DNA from: Streptococcus bovimastitidis
Lineage (GTDB): Bacteria; Bacillota; Bacilli; Lactobacillales; Streptococcaceae
Reading direction: 5' to 3'
DNA length: 64,000 nucleotides
Assembly (NCBI RefSeq): GCF_001885095.1
Contig: NZ_LZDD01000001.1
Location: 558,001 to 622,000, forward strand
The notes below the pieces were generated by a model that was given only the letters and a program-made list of their open reading frames with translations, ran no database searches and was not told the origin of the DNA. Positions 19,328 to 28,445 of the stretch are shown in pieces. The position numbers and the translations under genes are program-made. How positions within the stretch are numbered: the first letter of the stretch is position 1; the number at the start of each line of letters is the position of its first letter.

Positions 19328-20461
19328 ATGCAAGAATTATTTCAAATTACTATTATTTTAATTTCCAGTTTTTTGGCCATTGAGGCCTCAAAAAAGTTAG
19401 CTATACCTGCGGTTGTAGGCCAACTGCTGGTAGGAATCATTATTGGTCCTAGTTTATTGAACTTGGTTCATCAAAGTCATATTATTCACTTTCTAGCCGA
19501 ACTAGGAGTTATCTTACTCATGTTCTTAGCCGGTCTGGAAGCTGACTTAGCCCTTTTAAGAAAGTATCTCAAACCTAGCTTGGCAGTTGCCGTTTCAGGT
19601 GTTGTGATTCCGGTTGGCTTATTCTATCTGGTCATCAAGCTCATGGGCTACGATGTCAACACTGCAATGTTTTACGGAATTGTCTTCGCAGCGACTAGTG
19701 TTTCCATAACCGTCGAAGTTTTACAAGAGTATAAGCGCGTCCAAACCAAGGCTGGTGCTGTTATTCTGGGTGCGGCCGTTGCTGACGATATTATTGCTGT
19801 CCTCTTGCTCAGCTTCTTCGTGGCTACCAACAAAGGATCTGGCTCCAACTCCGATCTCCTTTTCCAAATGATCGGCCAACTCCTCTTCTTGCTTTTCTTG
19901 ATTGCTTTGGTGAAATATATCGTTCCAGCTATTTACCGCTTGACTTTCAAGATTGACCACTTCGAGAAAGATAGTTTTTTAGCCCTTTTAATCTGTTTTA
20001 GTATGGCGCTTCTAGCAACTACAGTAGGAATGAGTGCCGTCATCGGTTCCTTCTTTGCAGGTCTTGCTATTGGACAAACCCACAAAGGTGAAGAAATCAT
20101 GCATGAGATTTCAGAACTGTCTTACATGTTCTTTATTCCAATCTTCTTTGCTTCAATTGCCCTACCTTTGAAATTTGATGGTCTACTTGCTAACCTTGGC
20201 ATTATCATCTTCTTCACCATTCTAGCTGTTCTCACTAAACTATTGCCAGGTTATCTGGTTGCCAAAGGCTTTAACTTCTCAAAAATGGATTCATTGACCG
20301 TCGGTGCTGGGATGGTAAGTCGTGGGGAAATGGCTTTGATCATTGATCAAATTGGCTTGGCTGAAAAATTAATCACCAGTCAAGTCTATTCTACATTAGT
20401 TATTGTTATCATTCTATCAACAGTCATTGCACCATTTATTCTTAAAAAGTCCTTCAAGTAA
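19328..20461 (+). CDS. CPA2-type Na+/H+ antiporter (NapA/KefB family)
   Basis: This 377-residue integral membrane protein has about 11-12 hydrophobic segments. The ion-binding Asp pair D153-D154 (AAVADDIIAVLL) marks electrogenic Na+/H+ exchangers of the NapA type. It lacks the C-terminal TrkA-N/RCK domain of Kef potassium-efflux proteins. It likely handles Na+ and pH homeostasis. A TGTTATAAT extended -10 lies at 19279-19287. The gene is monocistronic, with a short hairpin (AAAAAGC/GCTTTTT) just after the stop. Confidence 0.87.
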   Translation: MQELFQITIILISSFLAIEASKKLAIPAVVGQLLVGIIIGPSLLNLVHQSHIIHFLAELGVILLMFLAGLEADLALLRKYLKPSLAVAVSGVVIPVGLFYLVIKLMGYDVNTAMFYGIVFAATSVSITVEVLQEYKRVQTKAGAVILGAAVADDIIAVLLLSFFVATNKGSGSNSDLLFQMIGQLLFLLFLIALVKYIVPAIYRLTFKIDHFEKDSFLALLICFSMALLATTVGMSAVIGSFFAGLAIGQTHKGEEIMHEISELSYMFFIPIFFASIALPLKFDGLLANLGIIIFFTILAVLTKLLPGYLVAKGFNFSKMDSLTVGAGMVSRGEMALIIDQIGLAEKLITSQVYSTLVIVIILSTVIAPFILKKSFK

Positions 20462-20482
20462 AAAAGCTGAAGGGCTTTTTTA
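20459..20482 (+). terminator. Short terminator after the antiporter gene
   Basis: The 7-bp stem AAAAAGC/GCTTTTT with a short loop and a T run overlaps the stop codon. Confidence 0.65.
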
Positions 20483-20623
20483 CTTGGAATATTTATAAGT
20501 CTATACAGAAATCCACCTATACCAATCTGATAAAACCAATACTATTATAAATAATTATACTTGATAATAATAGATTATTCATGTTTTTATGTATTATAAG
20601 ACTTTTATGAAATTTCCACAATA

Positions 20624-20652
20624 TTGACATAAAGCCACATTTACGGTATTCT
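20624..20652 (+). promoter_or_regulatory. Promoter of dtpT
   Basis: A consensus TTGACA is followed after 17 bases by TATTCT. It lies 36 bases before the ATG, which has the ribosome binding site AAGGAG. Confidence 0.75.
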
Positions 20653-20688
20653 ATAACCTGTGATTTTAAGAAGGAGACATAATATATA

Positions 20689-22167
20689 ATGAATACAAAT
20701 GATTCTAAATCATTCTTCGGACATCCTCGTGGACTATCCACTCTCTTTTTCACAGAAATGTGGGAAAGATTCTCATACTACGGAATGCGCGCTATTTTAC
20801 TTTATTATATGTATTATAGTGTCAGCAAAGGAGGTCTAGGCTTTGACAAAGTGACTGCTGCTTCAATTATGGCCATCTATGGTTCGCTGGTATACTTGTC
20901 ATCAATCATTGGTGGTTACGTGTCAGATAGAATCTTAGGAAGTCGTAAATCAGTCCTCTATGGTGGTATCTTGATTATGATTGGTCATATTGCTTTAGCA
21001 ACACCATTTGGCAAAACAGCACTCTTTGTTTCGATTGCCTTAATCATTCTTGGAACTGGTTTCTTAAAACCAAACGTATCTGAAATGGTTGGATCCCTGT
21101 ACGGAGAAAAAGACTTACGTCGTGATGCTGGTTTTTCAATTTTCGTCTTCGGAATTAATTTAGGAGCTTTCATTGCACCAGCTCTTGTTGGTTACCTTGG
21201 GCAAGAAATTAACTTCCACCTCGGGTTCTCATTGGCTGCTATCGGGATGTTCTTTGGATTAATGCAATATATCAAAGATGGGAAAAAATACCTATCAGAA
21301 GAAAGCATGCACCCTACTGATCCCCTTTCAACAAGCGAAATGCAAGACCTTAAAAAGAAAAGCGCTCTTGTTGCTGTAGGCGTTATTTTATTAGTTATTG
21401 CTTTGAAAATGGTTAACTTATTAACCATCAATAGTATCATCAATATCTTTACTTTTATTGCTATTGTTGTTCCTATTTACTACTTCTTTAAAATTTTAAG
21501 TAGTAATAAAATCAATGCGACCGAACGTTCACGCGTTTTAGCTTATATCCCGCTCTTTATTGCTTCTATTTTATTCTGGTCAATTGAAGAACAAGGTTCA
21601 GTTGTTTTAGCCTTATTCGCCGATGAACAAACACGACTTTACTTTAACCTAGTTGGTCATCACATCAATTTCCCATCATCATACTTCCAAAGTATTAACC
21701 CACTTTTCATCATGCTTTACGTTCCATTCTTTGCTTGGATCTGGGCTAAATTAGGAAGCAAACAGCCATCATCACCTAAGAAATTTGCTTACGGTTTGAT
21801 TGCTGCTGGTTTATCTTTTGTTTGGATGATGTTACCAGGGATGATGTTTGGTGTTCATGCCAAAGTAAGTCCAATGTGGTTAATCGTTAGCTGGGCAATC
21901 GTTATCGTGGGTGAAATGTTAATCTCACCAATTGGCTTATCGGTAACAACAAAATTAGCACCAAAAGCTTTCCAAGCACAAATGATGTCTATTTGGTTCT
22001 TGAGTAATGCATCAGCACAAGCTATCAATGCTCAAATTGTAAAATTCTATACATCTGGTAATGAAGTTGCCTATTATGGTATTGTCGGAACAATTACAAT
22101 TGTCTTCGGTATTCTTTTATTCTTTTACGTACCGCGTATTGATAAATTAATGGCTGGCGTTAAATAA
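20689..22167 (+). CDS. dtpT: Proton-dependent di-/tripeptide transporter
   Basis: This 492-residue POT/PTR2 permease imports di- and tripeptides with protons. The family signature FFTEMWERFSYYGMRA is at residues 20-35. The second signature, FSIFVFGINLGAF, is in a later helix. About 14 transmembrane segments are visible, with a long central loop. It is monocistronic, with its own promoter and terminator. It matters for auxotrophic streptococci living on host peptides. Confidence 0.95.
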   Translation: MNTNDSKSFFGHPRGLSTLFFTEMWERFSYYGMRAILLYYMYYSVSKGGLGFDKVTAASIMAIYGSLVYLSSIIGGYVSDRILGSRKSVLYGGILIMIGHIALATPFGKTALFVSIALIILGTGFLKPNVSEMVGSLYGEKDLRRDAGFSIFVFGINLGAFIAPALVGYLGQEINFHLGFSLAAIGMFFGLMQYIKDGKKYLSEESMHPTDPLSTSEMQDLKKKSALVAVGVILLVIALKMVNLLTINSIINIFTFIAIVVPIYYFFKILSSNKINATERSRVLAYIPLFIASILFWSIEEQGSVVLALFADEQTRLYFNLVGHHINFPSSYFQSINPLFIMLYVPFFAWIWAKLGSKQPSSPKKFAYGLIAAGLSFVWMMLPGMMFGVHAKVSPMWLIVSWAIVIVGEMLISPIGLSVTTKLAPKAFQAQMMSIWFLSNASAQAINAQIVKFYTSGNEVAYYGIVGTITIVFGILLFFYVPRIDKLMAGVK

Positions 22168-22170
22168 GCA

Positions 22171-22209
22171 AAATAAGTCACTCAATAAATGAGTGACTTA
22201 TTTTTTTGC
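22171..22209. terminator. Bidirectional terminator dtpT/LPXTG gene
   Basis: The stem AATAAGTCACTCA/TGAGTGACTTATT with an ATAAA loop is followed by a T7 run on the plus strand. It lies between convergent genes. Confidence 0.9.
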
Positions 22210-22228
22210 TTAAAATTTGCTTTTTGAC

Positions 22229-25200
22229 TTAGTCTTCATTTTTCTTAGGAGTTTTTAGAAGAGCAAAACCTAAAGCTAAGCTTGATAGTGACATTAATGT
22301 CATCACTACTGCTTGATCTTCAGAACCAGTAACCGGAAGAGAAGCTTCTTTTTGGACAGGTGCTGCTTGATAATGTGCGAGAACTGTCGCTATTGGTTCT
22401 GGTTTAGGGCTAACAGGTGGTGTAGACGGTTTAGATGGAGGTGTTACAGGAATAGTTGGTTCTGTCGGAACAACTGGATCCGTTGGTGTTTCTGGTTCAA
22501 CTGGTGGCACAACTGGAATATCAACTTTGGTACCTACTTCAATCACTTCGGCAACGGCATCGATTATTGCTGAAATATCTTCAGTCTTAGTGGTTGTTGA
22601 CTGTCCATTCTTAGTCACAACAGTTGTCTTGGTAGTGACAGAAGATTCACCGAAGACACCTTTTTGAATGATGCGAACTTCACCGGCAGGTAGGTCAGGA
22701 TTCTTACGAACTTCAGTTGGGTAAGCGATTTTATCCTTAGTTGTTTCGACAGTAATTGTTGTTTCAACTGATACTTCTTTCTCAACGATGACTTCAACCG
22801 GAACTTCTTTCTCGACAATCACTTCAACAGGAACTTCTCTAATAACCTCAACTGGAATTTCCTTAATGACCTCTACGACTACCTCTTTGATGACTTCAAC
22901 TTGGACTTCAACAGGTACATTAATTGGAACTTCCTTAATGACTTCAACAGTGACTTCTTTAATCACTTCGACCGGAACTTCTTTAATCACTTCAACCGGA
23001 ACTTCCTTGGTTACTTCTACAATAACCTCTTTAATCACCTCAACAATCTTATCGACTGGAACGTTGATTGGAACTTCCTTAATGACTTCGACAGTGACTT
23101 CTTTAATCACTTCAACCGGAATTTCTTTGATGACTTCAACAGGTACTTCCTTGATAACCTCAACCGGTACCTCTTTAATCACTTCGACAGGTTTAGTACC
23201 TAATTCAATGATGGTATTAACGGCATCTTGAGTAACCAATTGTACCGTTGAATCACCTTGAGGAACACCGTTTACAGTAGGTTGGCTAATAATTTTAACC
23301 GTATAACCATCTTGCCCTTTTTGAATAATATTACTTGTCCCAGCAGCAAGTTGGTCATTGTAACGGTACTCAATGATTTGTGGTTGAACACTTTCTTCGT
23401 GTGTTACAACAACATTTTTTTCAGGAGTTGGCTCAATCTTAGTACCAACACGAATAATTGTATTTAAAGGATCCTTTTGGTTGGTTGTTGTTTGGGCGGT
23501 GCCAATAACCTGTCCATTAAGTGTTTCGGTGGTTGTCAGAACATCCTTATAACCATTAACCCCTTTTTGGTCGACTTGTACTGTTCCTGAAGCCACGTTG
23601 CTGTCATAAACAATTTCAATCGCGTAATCAATCACCTCTAAAGAGTGATCCAAGGCTTGGCCAGTAACACCTGTTCCAACTTCAATGATTTGGTTAACAG
23701 GAGTATTAATAACTGTTTCAATGATATCTTTTGGATAGGTATCCGTTGCTGAATCATAAGTAACAGTTACTTCAGTCGTTCCATTGCTACCAACTTGAAC
23801 AATTCGTGTTTCTCCAGGTTTCAAGCTAGGATTGTAACGAACTTCAGTATTAAATGGTACTTCTAATGTCTCAGTATCTGTTAAAGTAAGATCTGTACGA
23901 GGTAATACTGTTGCTGTAGATGTAAAGGCATCAACACCATACTCGTAAATATCTGGTGTCGCTTGCATAAATTGTGTGATGATAACATCCAAAGGCATTT
24001 CCTGAACACTGTACTCAGTAATGAATCTTGGATTTGTTGGTGATTCAGGTTGATTAATATCAAAATTTGGATTTTGGACTTGTGTACCTACGTAATATGG
24101 TAATATTTTCTTATAAATATCACCAACTTGCATGCTTGAATATGAAAAATTCTTTTGTGCAACATTCTTAGTCAACTCTGACATGAGGAAATAAGAATTC
24201 GCATCAATGTATTTTTTACCTGTCATGTTATTGACGATATAGCGAATACCATTTTCATCAGTTGTTGATGTAGAAATTGGTGTACTAGTTCCTGGTGTTA
24301 CAGACATAGCAACCATTGGACCAGGTCCAATATAAATATTCCCAGGACCATCAATATACTTAGCATAATAGTCAAAGTGAGCATATTCGATTCGTCCATC
24401 TTGACCCTGTTGAACTAAAACTTTTTCACTTGATTTCAAATTAGGATTGAAACGAACAATGACATCGCGTTTAATGTCTTCATGTGCTTTCCAATATTCT
24501 CTGATATTGAGGTAATATTGGAAAGTCTGAACCAAACGATCTCTTACAGTTAATGGCGTACCATCCTCTTTTAGCATTGGTGTATTTGCTGGATAATAGG
24601 TTGGATTACCGAACTCATCATAAACAATTGAACCGTCAGGATTTGTTACGAGAGTACCTTCAGGGTAATAGACTGGGGCTGTATAGAATTTTTCATTTAA
24701 AAGGGCAATTTTATCTTTTAAGGAATAATTTCTTAAATCAACTTGGTTCCCATCGTATGAATTCTTACCATTAGTTGAACGATCGATAATTTCTTGGATA
24801 TCAGTTGGGTCAGTATAAAGTTGTTCTCCAGTATTAGGATCCCATCCATTATAGTTCGGAGGTGTTGTATGACTTGCTTCAGTGAAAGGGTCACGATACT
24901 TTTCTTGAGCTAACAAGAAGTCAAGGAAGAGACTAAAGCCAGGTACATTTTGGTTTTTAGTGATAAACTCATCCCAAGTATTAAAAGTGAATACCATGTT
25001 TTGGGCAAATTCTTTTGTAACACCATCTGTCCAAACAATATCATCAAGCTTCATTGAAATACCAGGGCCAATTGGGATTGGCATTGGAGTAGCAAATTTT
25101 GGTTCGATTACACTGCCAGTATATGGGGCATCACCTGGAACATAATGATTAAAGACTTCATGCTCGTCGACAACTATATCTGGTGTATAATTGCTTTTCT

Positions 25201-25762
25201 CTGGAGTTTCAGAAGGGTTACTTGTGCTCGAAATGACATCACGGGCAATTTCTTTTCCGTTATAATCATAAACAACACGATAAGTAACTGTTGTTTTTCC
25301 ATCAACTCCGGTTTGAACAATCGTTTTTGTCGTTGAACCTTGTGCATCAAAACTTTGTGTGTCACCACGGCGCGTTGACGTTTCAGTGTGGGTACCTCCT
25401 TCAACCGCTTGATTCACTTGATCGGCTGGTTCTGTTACAGTTACTGTTGTATCTTCAACTTTTGCTGGTGCTGTTGGATCAGGTGTTGGTGTTGTTGTTT
25501 TTGTAACAACAGCATCAGGATTAGCTACAACAACTGCTGGTTGCGTCGCTGCCAAAGCAACTGCAGGTGATAATTGATTAGCAGGTGCAACTGTTGTAAT
25601 GGCTTGAGGTTGTGTACTTGCAGCAGCAGCAACATCTTCAGCTGAAACAGTTCGAGCAAAGCCACCACAAAGGGCCATCATACCGATAGCACCAATGACC
25701 ACAGAACCTGCTCCATTGTTGAGTTTTCTAATAGCATACTTATTATTAGTTTTTTTAAACAT
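22229..25762 (-). CDS. YSIRK-type, LPXTG-anchored surface protein with G5-like modules and octad-repeat stalk
   Basis: The product is 1177 residues. The N-terminal signal peptide has a YSIRK-like motif (NKYAIRKLNNGAGSVVIG), with cleavage likely near residue 41 (TVSA-ED). A Thr/Pro-rich linker follows. Residues about 240-480 form a region I do not recognise (asparagine- and tyrosine-rich). Several G5-like modules (pattern VxYNPxLxxGExxxxxxGxxG...VxEVGT) come next. A stalk of about 140 residues repeats EVIKEVPV with period 8. The end is a Pro-rich wall spacer, sorting signal LPVTG at 1142, membrane helix and KKNED tail. Sortase A, also in this window, should anchor it. Probable adhesin; no protease motif was found. 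Confidence 0.9.
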   Translation of the reverse strand: MFKKTNNKYAIRKLNNGAGSVVIGAIGMMALCGGFARTVSAEDVAAAASTQPQAITTVAPANQLSPAVALAATQPAVVVANPDAVVTKTTTPTPDPTAPAKVEDTTVTVTEPADQVNQAVEGGTHTETSTRRGDTQSFDAQGSTTKTIVQTGVDGKTTVTYRVVYDYNGKEIARDVISSTSNPSETPEKSNYTPDIVVDEHEVFNHYVPGDAPYTGSVIEPKFATPMPIPIGPGISMKLDDIVWTDGVTKEFAQNMVFTFNTWDEFITKNQNVPGFSLFLDFLLAQEKYRDPFTEASHTTPPNYNGWDPNTGEQLYTDPTDIQEIIDRSTNGKNSYDGNQVDLRNYSLKDKIALLNEKFYTAPVYYPEGTLVTNPDGSIVYDEFGNPTYYPANTPMLKEDGTPLTVRDRLVQTFQYYLNIREYWKAHEDIKRDVIVRFNPNLKSSEKVLVQQGQDGRIEYAHFDYYAKYIDGPGNIYIGPGPMVAMSVTPGTSTPISTSTTDENGIRYIVNNMTGKKYIDANSYFLMSELTKNVAQKNFSYSSMQVGDIYKKILPYYVGTQVQNPNFDINQPESPTNPRFITEYSVQEMPLDVIITQFMQATPDIYEYGVDAFTSTATVLPRTDLTLTDTETLEVPFNTEVRYNPSLKPGETRIVQVGSNGTTEVTVTYDSATDTYPKDIIETVINTPVNQIIEVGTGVTGQALDHSLEVIDYAIEIVYDSNVASGTVQVDQKGVNGYKDVLTTTETLNGQVIGTAQTTTNQKDPLNTIIRVGTKIEPTPEKNVVVTHEESVQPQIIEYRYNDQLAAGTSNIIQKGQDGYTVKIISQPTVNGVPQGDSTVQLVTQDAVNTIIELGTKPVEVIKEVPVEVIKEVPVEVIKEIPVEVIKEVTVEVIKEVPINVPVDKIVEVIKEVIVEVTKEVPVEVIKEVPVEVIKEVTVEVIKEVPINVPVEVQVEVIKEVVVEVIKEIPVEVIREVPVEVIVEKEVPVEVIVEKEVSVETTITVETTKDKIAYPTEVRKNPDLPAGEVRIIQKGVFGESSVTTKTTVVTKNGQSTTTKTEDISAIIDAVAEVIEVGTKVDIPVVPPVEPETPTDPVVPTEPTIPVTPPSKPSTPPVSPKPEPIATVLAHYQAAPVQKEASLPVTGSEDQAVVMTLMSLSSLALGFALLKTPKKNED
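22765..23200 (-). repeat. Octapeptide-coding repeat array (EVIKEVPV) within the surface protein gene
   Basis: About 17 degenerate 24-bp units encode variants of E-V-I-K-E-V-P-V. A longer super-repeat containing EVTVEVIKEVPINVPV occurs twice. The high identity between units makes length variation between strains likely. Confidence 0.85.
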
Positions 25763-25787
25763 GGCAAAATCTCCTTTTAATCTTGTT

Positions 25788-25801
25788 TTAAAACGCTTTC
25801 A
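25788..25801 (-). promoter_or_regulatory. cre-like site upstream of the LPXTG gene
   Basis: The minus strand reads TGAAAGCGTTTTAA, which matches the CcpA consensus TGNAANCGNWNNCW at all but one defined position. It lies 26 bases before the start codon, so CcpA repression of this surface gene is plausible but unproven. Confidence 0.45.
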
Positions 25802-25883
25802 TCCTATCTTATAATTATATCATATTTAATTTATTACAGATAATTTGAATATGATATTAAAATTTTAATAAATGCTTACTATA

Positions 25884-25941
25884 TGAAAAAAACTAAAACA
25901 GCTGAAACCAGAAAAGTGGTCACAACTATTTTAGTTTTTTG
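25884..25941 (-). terminator. Terminator of the tandem VOC-domain gene
   Basis: The outer stem AAAAAACTAAAA/TTTTAGTTTTTT encloses a second partly paired hairpin, and a T run follows on the minus strand. It begins right after the stop codon. Confidence 0.7.
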
Positions 25942-26823
25942 TTATTCAACTTCAGCTAATACTTGTCGCAAAGCTAAGTCATCTAATTTTTTCATTGGCA
26001 TCATGGCTTTTGATACGGCCTCAATCTGTGCAGCGCTGCTATTCCCATAAAAAGACCTTAACCAATCCGGAATGATCTGCCATGAAACACCGAATTGGTC
26101 TTTACAACAACCACATTGCTCAGCGTCTGGAACTACTGATAAGTTGCTCCAATAATAATCCAATTCCTCTTGACTGTCACAATACAGCATGAAAGAGAAA
26201 GCTTCATTAAAGGCCTTGTCGCCAGTATAACCGTGGTCCATGGCCGTATAAAAGGTTTCATCAAGCGTCACTGAACCATAAGCAACCTTGGCGCGTGGAT
26301 CCTGAGCCTGACCTGGAGGATAGGGAACAATAATATTAGGTTTAGTCGAAAAGACATCAGCATAGTAATTGAGTGCCTCTTCTGCCCGACCACAATTGTT
26401 ACCTGCAAAGAGCAGAGAATATTCAAAGCTATAGGTTTTTTCTTGATCTGGCATCAACAATAATTGCCATGTCAAACCAAAACGGTCAGCTACCCAAACA
26501 TAGTAAGGGTTAAAAGGGTATTCTTGCAAAGGCATCAAATCATGACCACCTTGTGAAAGCGTTTGATACAAGCGGTCGATTTCTTCTTTACTTTGAACAC
26601 CGACCATGATTGAAATAGCTTCATTAAGTTGGAAATAAGGACCAGCTGCAATAGCTGCCATGGAATGTCCGGCAAGGTCAAAAGAAATCAAGTCACAATC
26701 ACCAGATGGTGTATCTTTTAATGTGTATTGCCAAGTAATTTTAGAATCTTTAAATAACTTGGTATAGGTCGTTACAGCTTCGATAGCATTACCATCTAAC
26801 CAAAGATGTGGAACAATTGTCAT
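25942..26823 (-). CDS. Tandem PhnB-like (VOC superfamily) protein
   Basis: The product is about 293 residues with two consecutive PhnB/3-demethylubiquinone methyltransferase-like glyoxalase-fold domains. The first starts TIVPHLWLDGNAIEAVTTYT and the second near residue 140 (YSLLFAGNNCGRAEEALNYY). Both contain FGLTWQ/FGVSWQ strands. A TTG start at 26847 is in frame but lacks a ribosome binding site; the ATG at 26823 is preceded by GGGTGG. The family includes resistance and lyase proteins; the substrate here is unknown. Confidence 0.8.
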   Translation of the reverse strand: MTIVPHLWLDGNAIEAVTTYTKLFKDSKITWQYTLKDTPSGDCDLISFDLAGHSMAAIAAGPYFQLNEAISIMVGVQSKEEIDRLYQTLSQGGHDLMPLQEYPFNPYYVWVADRFGLTWQLLLMPDQEKTYSFEYSLLFAGNNCGRAEEALNYYADVFSTKPNIIVPYPPGQAQDPRAKVAYGSVTLDETFYTAMDHGYTGDKAFNEAFSFMLYCDSQEELDYYWSNLSVVPDAEQCGCCKDQFGVSWQIIPDWLRSFYGNSSAAQIEAVSKAMMPMKKLDDLALRQVLAEVE

Positions 26824-26925
26824 TTTTTGCCACCCATTATCAGACAATTAATTAACGATGCTGATAAATGATATTTTCTAACTTTATCATACCCCAGATG
26901 ATAAAAATTCACTATTAGAAAGCAT

Positions 26926-26958
26926 CAAAAAAGAAAAGACTTTTCAGTCTCTTCTAAC
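26926..26958 (-). terminator. Terminator of the glutathione peroxidase gene
   Basis: On the minus strand, AGAAGAGACT-GAAA-AGTCTTTTCT is followed by T6. It overlaps the last codons. Confidence 0.8.
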
Positions 26959-27433
26959 TTAATAATTTTTCAATAATTGAAACTATTTTATCTGGTTCCG
27001 TTTTAGGGGAAAAACGTTCAAGCACCTGTCCATCAGGACCAATGAGAAATTTAGCAAAATTCCATTCAATAGTCTTTCCGAGCAAGCCACTCTTTTGAGA
27101 TTTGAGCCAGACATAAAGAGGATCTGCCTCGTTACCATTTACCTTAAGTTTAGCAAAGCGAGGAAATGACGTCTGATAGTTAAGCTCACAAATACTATTA
27201 ATCTCCTCAGCAGTCCCAGGAGCCTGCCCAGCAAACTGATTACAAGGGAAATCAAGAATGACAAAGCCTTGATCTTTAAAACACTCATAAAGCTCCTGAA
27301 GCCCTCGATATTGGGGGGTTAACCCACAAGCCGTCGCCGTATTAACAATGAGTACAATCTTGCCACGAAATTCCTCAAGCGAAACCTCTTCCCCATCCTG
27401 CCCTTTGACAGAAAAATCATAAAGTGCTGTCAT
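26954..27433 (-). CDS. Glutathione/thiol peroxidase
   Basis: This 159-residue peroxidase reduces H2O2 and organic hydroperoxides. The peroxidatic residue is a cysteine, C36 (VNTATACGLTP), in place of selenocysteine. The catalytic partners Gln (FPCNQFAGQ) and Trp/Asn (EWNFAKFLI) are present. The second Cys in FPCNQF suggests recycling by thioredoxin. In streptococci the gene is often called gpoA or basA. It is relevant because no catalase is seen. Confidence 0.93.
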   Translation of the reverse strand: MTALYDFSVKGQDGEEVSLEEFRGKIVLIVNTATACGLTPQYRGLQELYECFKDQGFVILDFPCNQFAGQAPGTAEEINSICELNYQTSFPRFAKLKVNGNEADPLYVWLKSQKSGLLGKTIEWNFAKFLIGPDGQVLERFSPKTEPDKIVSIIEKLLS

Positions 27434-28093
27434 CTACTAACTCCTTTATCTTTCATTTGAAATAAGCTACCAATATCATAACCTAGAAACAAAAAAAGAA
27501 CTATTAGAAAGCATTGAATGTAAGACATTTTTGCTATTGACGGAAAACTCAAGATAGGATATTTTCATATAAAGGAGATATCAATAATTAACTATTTTAA
27601 AGCAAATGATGTTGAAAATGAGATTCAAATTCAAATACTATAGATGACCCCGGCATCAAGGATGACCAAGAATTTAAAGTCACCATTGACCAGAATGGAA
27701 TCTTAAAATTGACATCGATTAAGAATGACCTTGAAGACGAATGAAAAAAGCAGAATTTCAATAGTTTTGGTCACCCTGAAGTGACGCATACACCTCATTA
27801 TACCACTTTTAAAAGTTATTTTTAAAACGTTTACACTCATTTTTTGAAAATTTTAGAATGAACATGAAAAATTGCCACAATAAATAAGCCCTCAAGCTGA
27901 TTTACTTGAAGGCTAGGAGTAAGGATAATATTTTAAATGAATTACTGCTTTTACTTACGGTATCGATATTGAATCTGCAAGATTCAATATCTGGGGATTT
28001 TCAAGATATTAGCTCGAAAATAAGTCATAGAATCCTTCAGGAGTCACTGACGTCCCAAATCTCTATTAAAAGTAGCATATTGATAAAATCATA
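27434..28093. other. 660-base region with a gene relic and inverted repeats
   Basis: No intact gene was found. It holds a degenerate small coding relic (27587-27744) and a perfect 11-bp inverted repeat (GATATTGAATC/GATTCAATATC, 27965-27991). A near-consensus cre-like sequence lies at 27822-27835 (TTAAAACGTTTACA). A 14-bp sequence, CTATTAGAAAGCAT (27501-27514), is also present upstream of the neighbouring VOC-domain gene at 26911-26924. Confidence 0.55.
27587..27744 (+). pseudogene. Relic of a small hypothetical gene
   Basis: An AAAGGAGAT ribosome binding site precedes a reading frame NYFKANDVENEIQIQ whose first codon is ATT rather than ATG. It then hits a stop. A second frame continues with protein-like sequence TIDDPGIKDDQEFKVTIDQN and ILKLTSIKNDLEDE to a TGA at 27744. 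The pattern fits a small gene of about 50 codons that lost its start and suffered a frameshift. I do not recognise the family. Confidence 0.4.
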
Positions 28094-28357
28094 TTAAATG
28101 GTAATTCCCATATCACGCGCAATTTCTGGTGCGGTGGTTGATTGGTTTTCTGGTTTGGCAGCTTTATCAATTTGTGCTTCATCATGGTCTTTATGAATAC
28201 GTTCTGCCGCTTCTTTTTCTGACTTTTCATAGCTCAATGTTAAGCTATCGTGAATTAATTCTTGTGTCACTTCTTCTACAGTCACCTGTTTAAGTTCTGC
28301 AGTAGCTTTTAGCATGTTGTAATCTTGATCATTAATTTGAATAGTTACTGTTTCCAT
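28094..28357 (-). CDS. Small RHH-like protein of unknown function
   Basis: The product is about 87 residues, starting METVTIQINDQDYNMLKATA. An N-terminal beta strand followed by two helices (TVEEVTQELIHDSL) resembles ribbon-helix-helix (CopG/Arc or RelB) DNA-binding folds. A charged helical tail rich in E, K, H and D follows. The ATG at 28357 has GGAGG upstream; the in-frame extension to 28402 enters the preceding terminator. No partner toxin is adjacent. The family call is tentative. Confidence 0.55.
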   Translation of the reverse strand: METVTIQINDQDYNMLKATAELKQVTVEEVTQELIHDSLTLSYEKSEKEAAERIHKDHDEAQIDKAAKPENQSTTAPEIARDMGITI

Positions 28358-28410
28358 AACGTTTGCCTCCGACTTTTTCTTTAGTATACCGTAAATTGTC
28401 AAAAATATCT

Positions 28411-28441
28411 TAAAAAAAGCAGATTTTCATCTGCTTTCTTT
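28411..28441 (-). terminator. Terminator of the cellobiose PTS operon
   Basis: The stem AAAGCAGAT/ATCTGCTTT with a TTTC loop is followed by a T7 run on the minus strand, just after the EIIB stop. Confidence 0.88.
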
Positions 28442-28445
28442 GCTC

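Noticed and set aside
22765..23200. CRISPR-like repeat pattern
   Set aside because: The repeats are in frame, contiguous and code for a period-8 peptide; there are no unique spacers.
22788..23231. Long plus-strand frame with TST/TGT repeats
   Set aside because: It is the antisense of the EVIKEVPV octad array; periodic coding keeps the opposite strand open. No ribosome binding site or promoter.
27906..28097. Plus-strand frame of 63 codons in the 660-base gap
   Set aside because: No ribosome binding site; it crosses the perfect inverted repeat and has no recognisable protein features.
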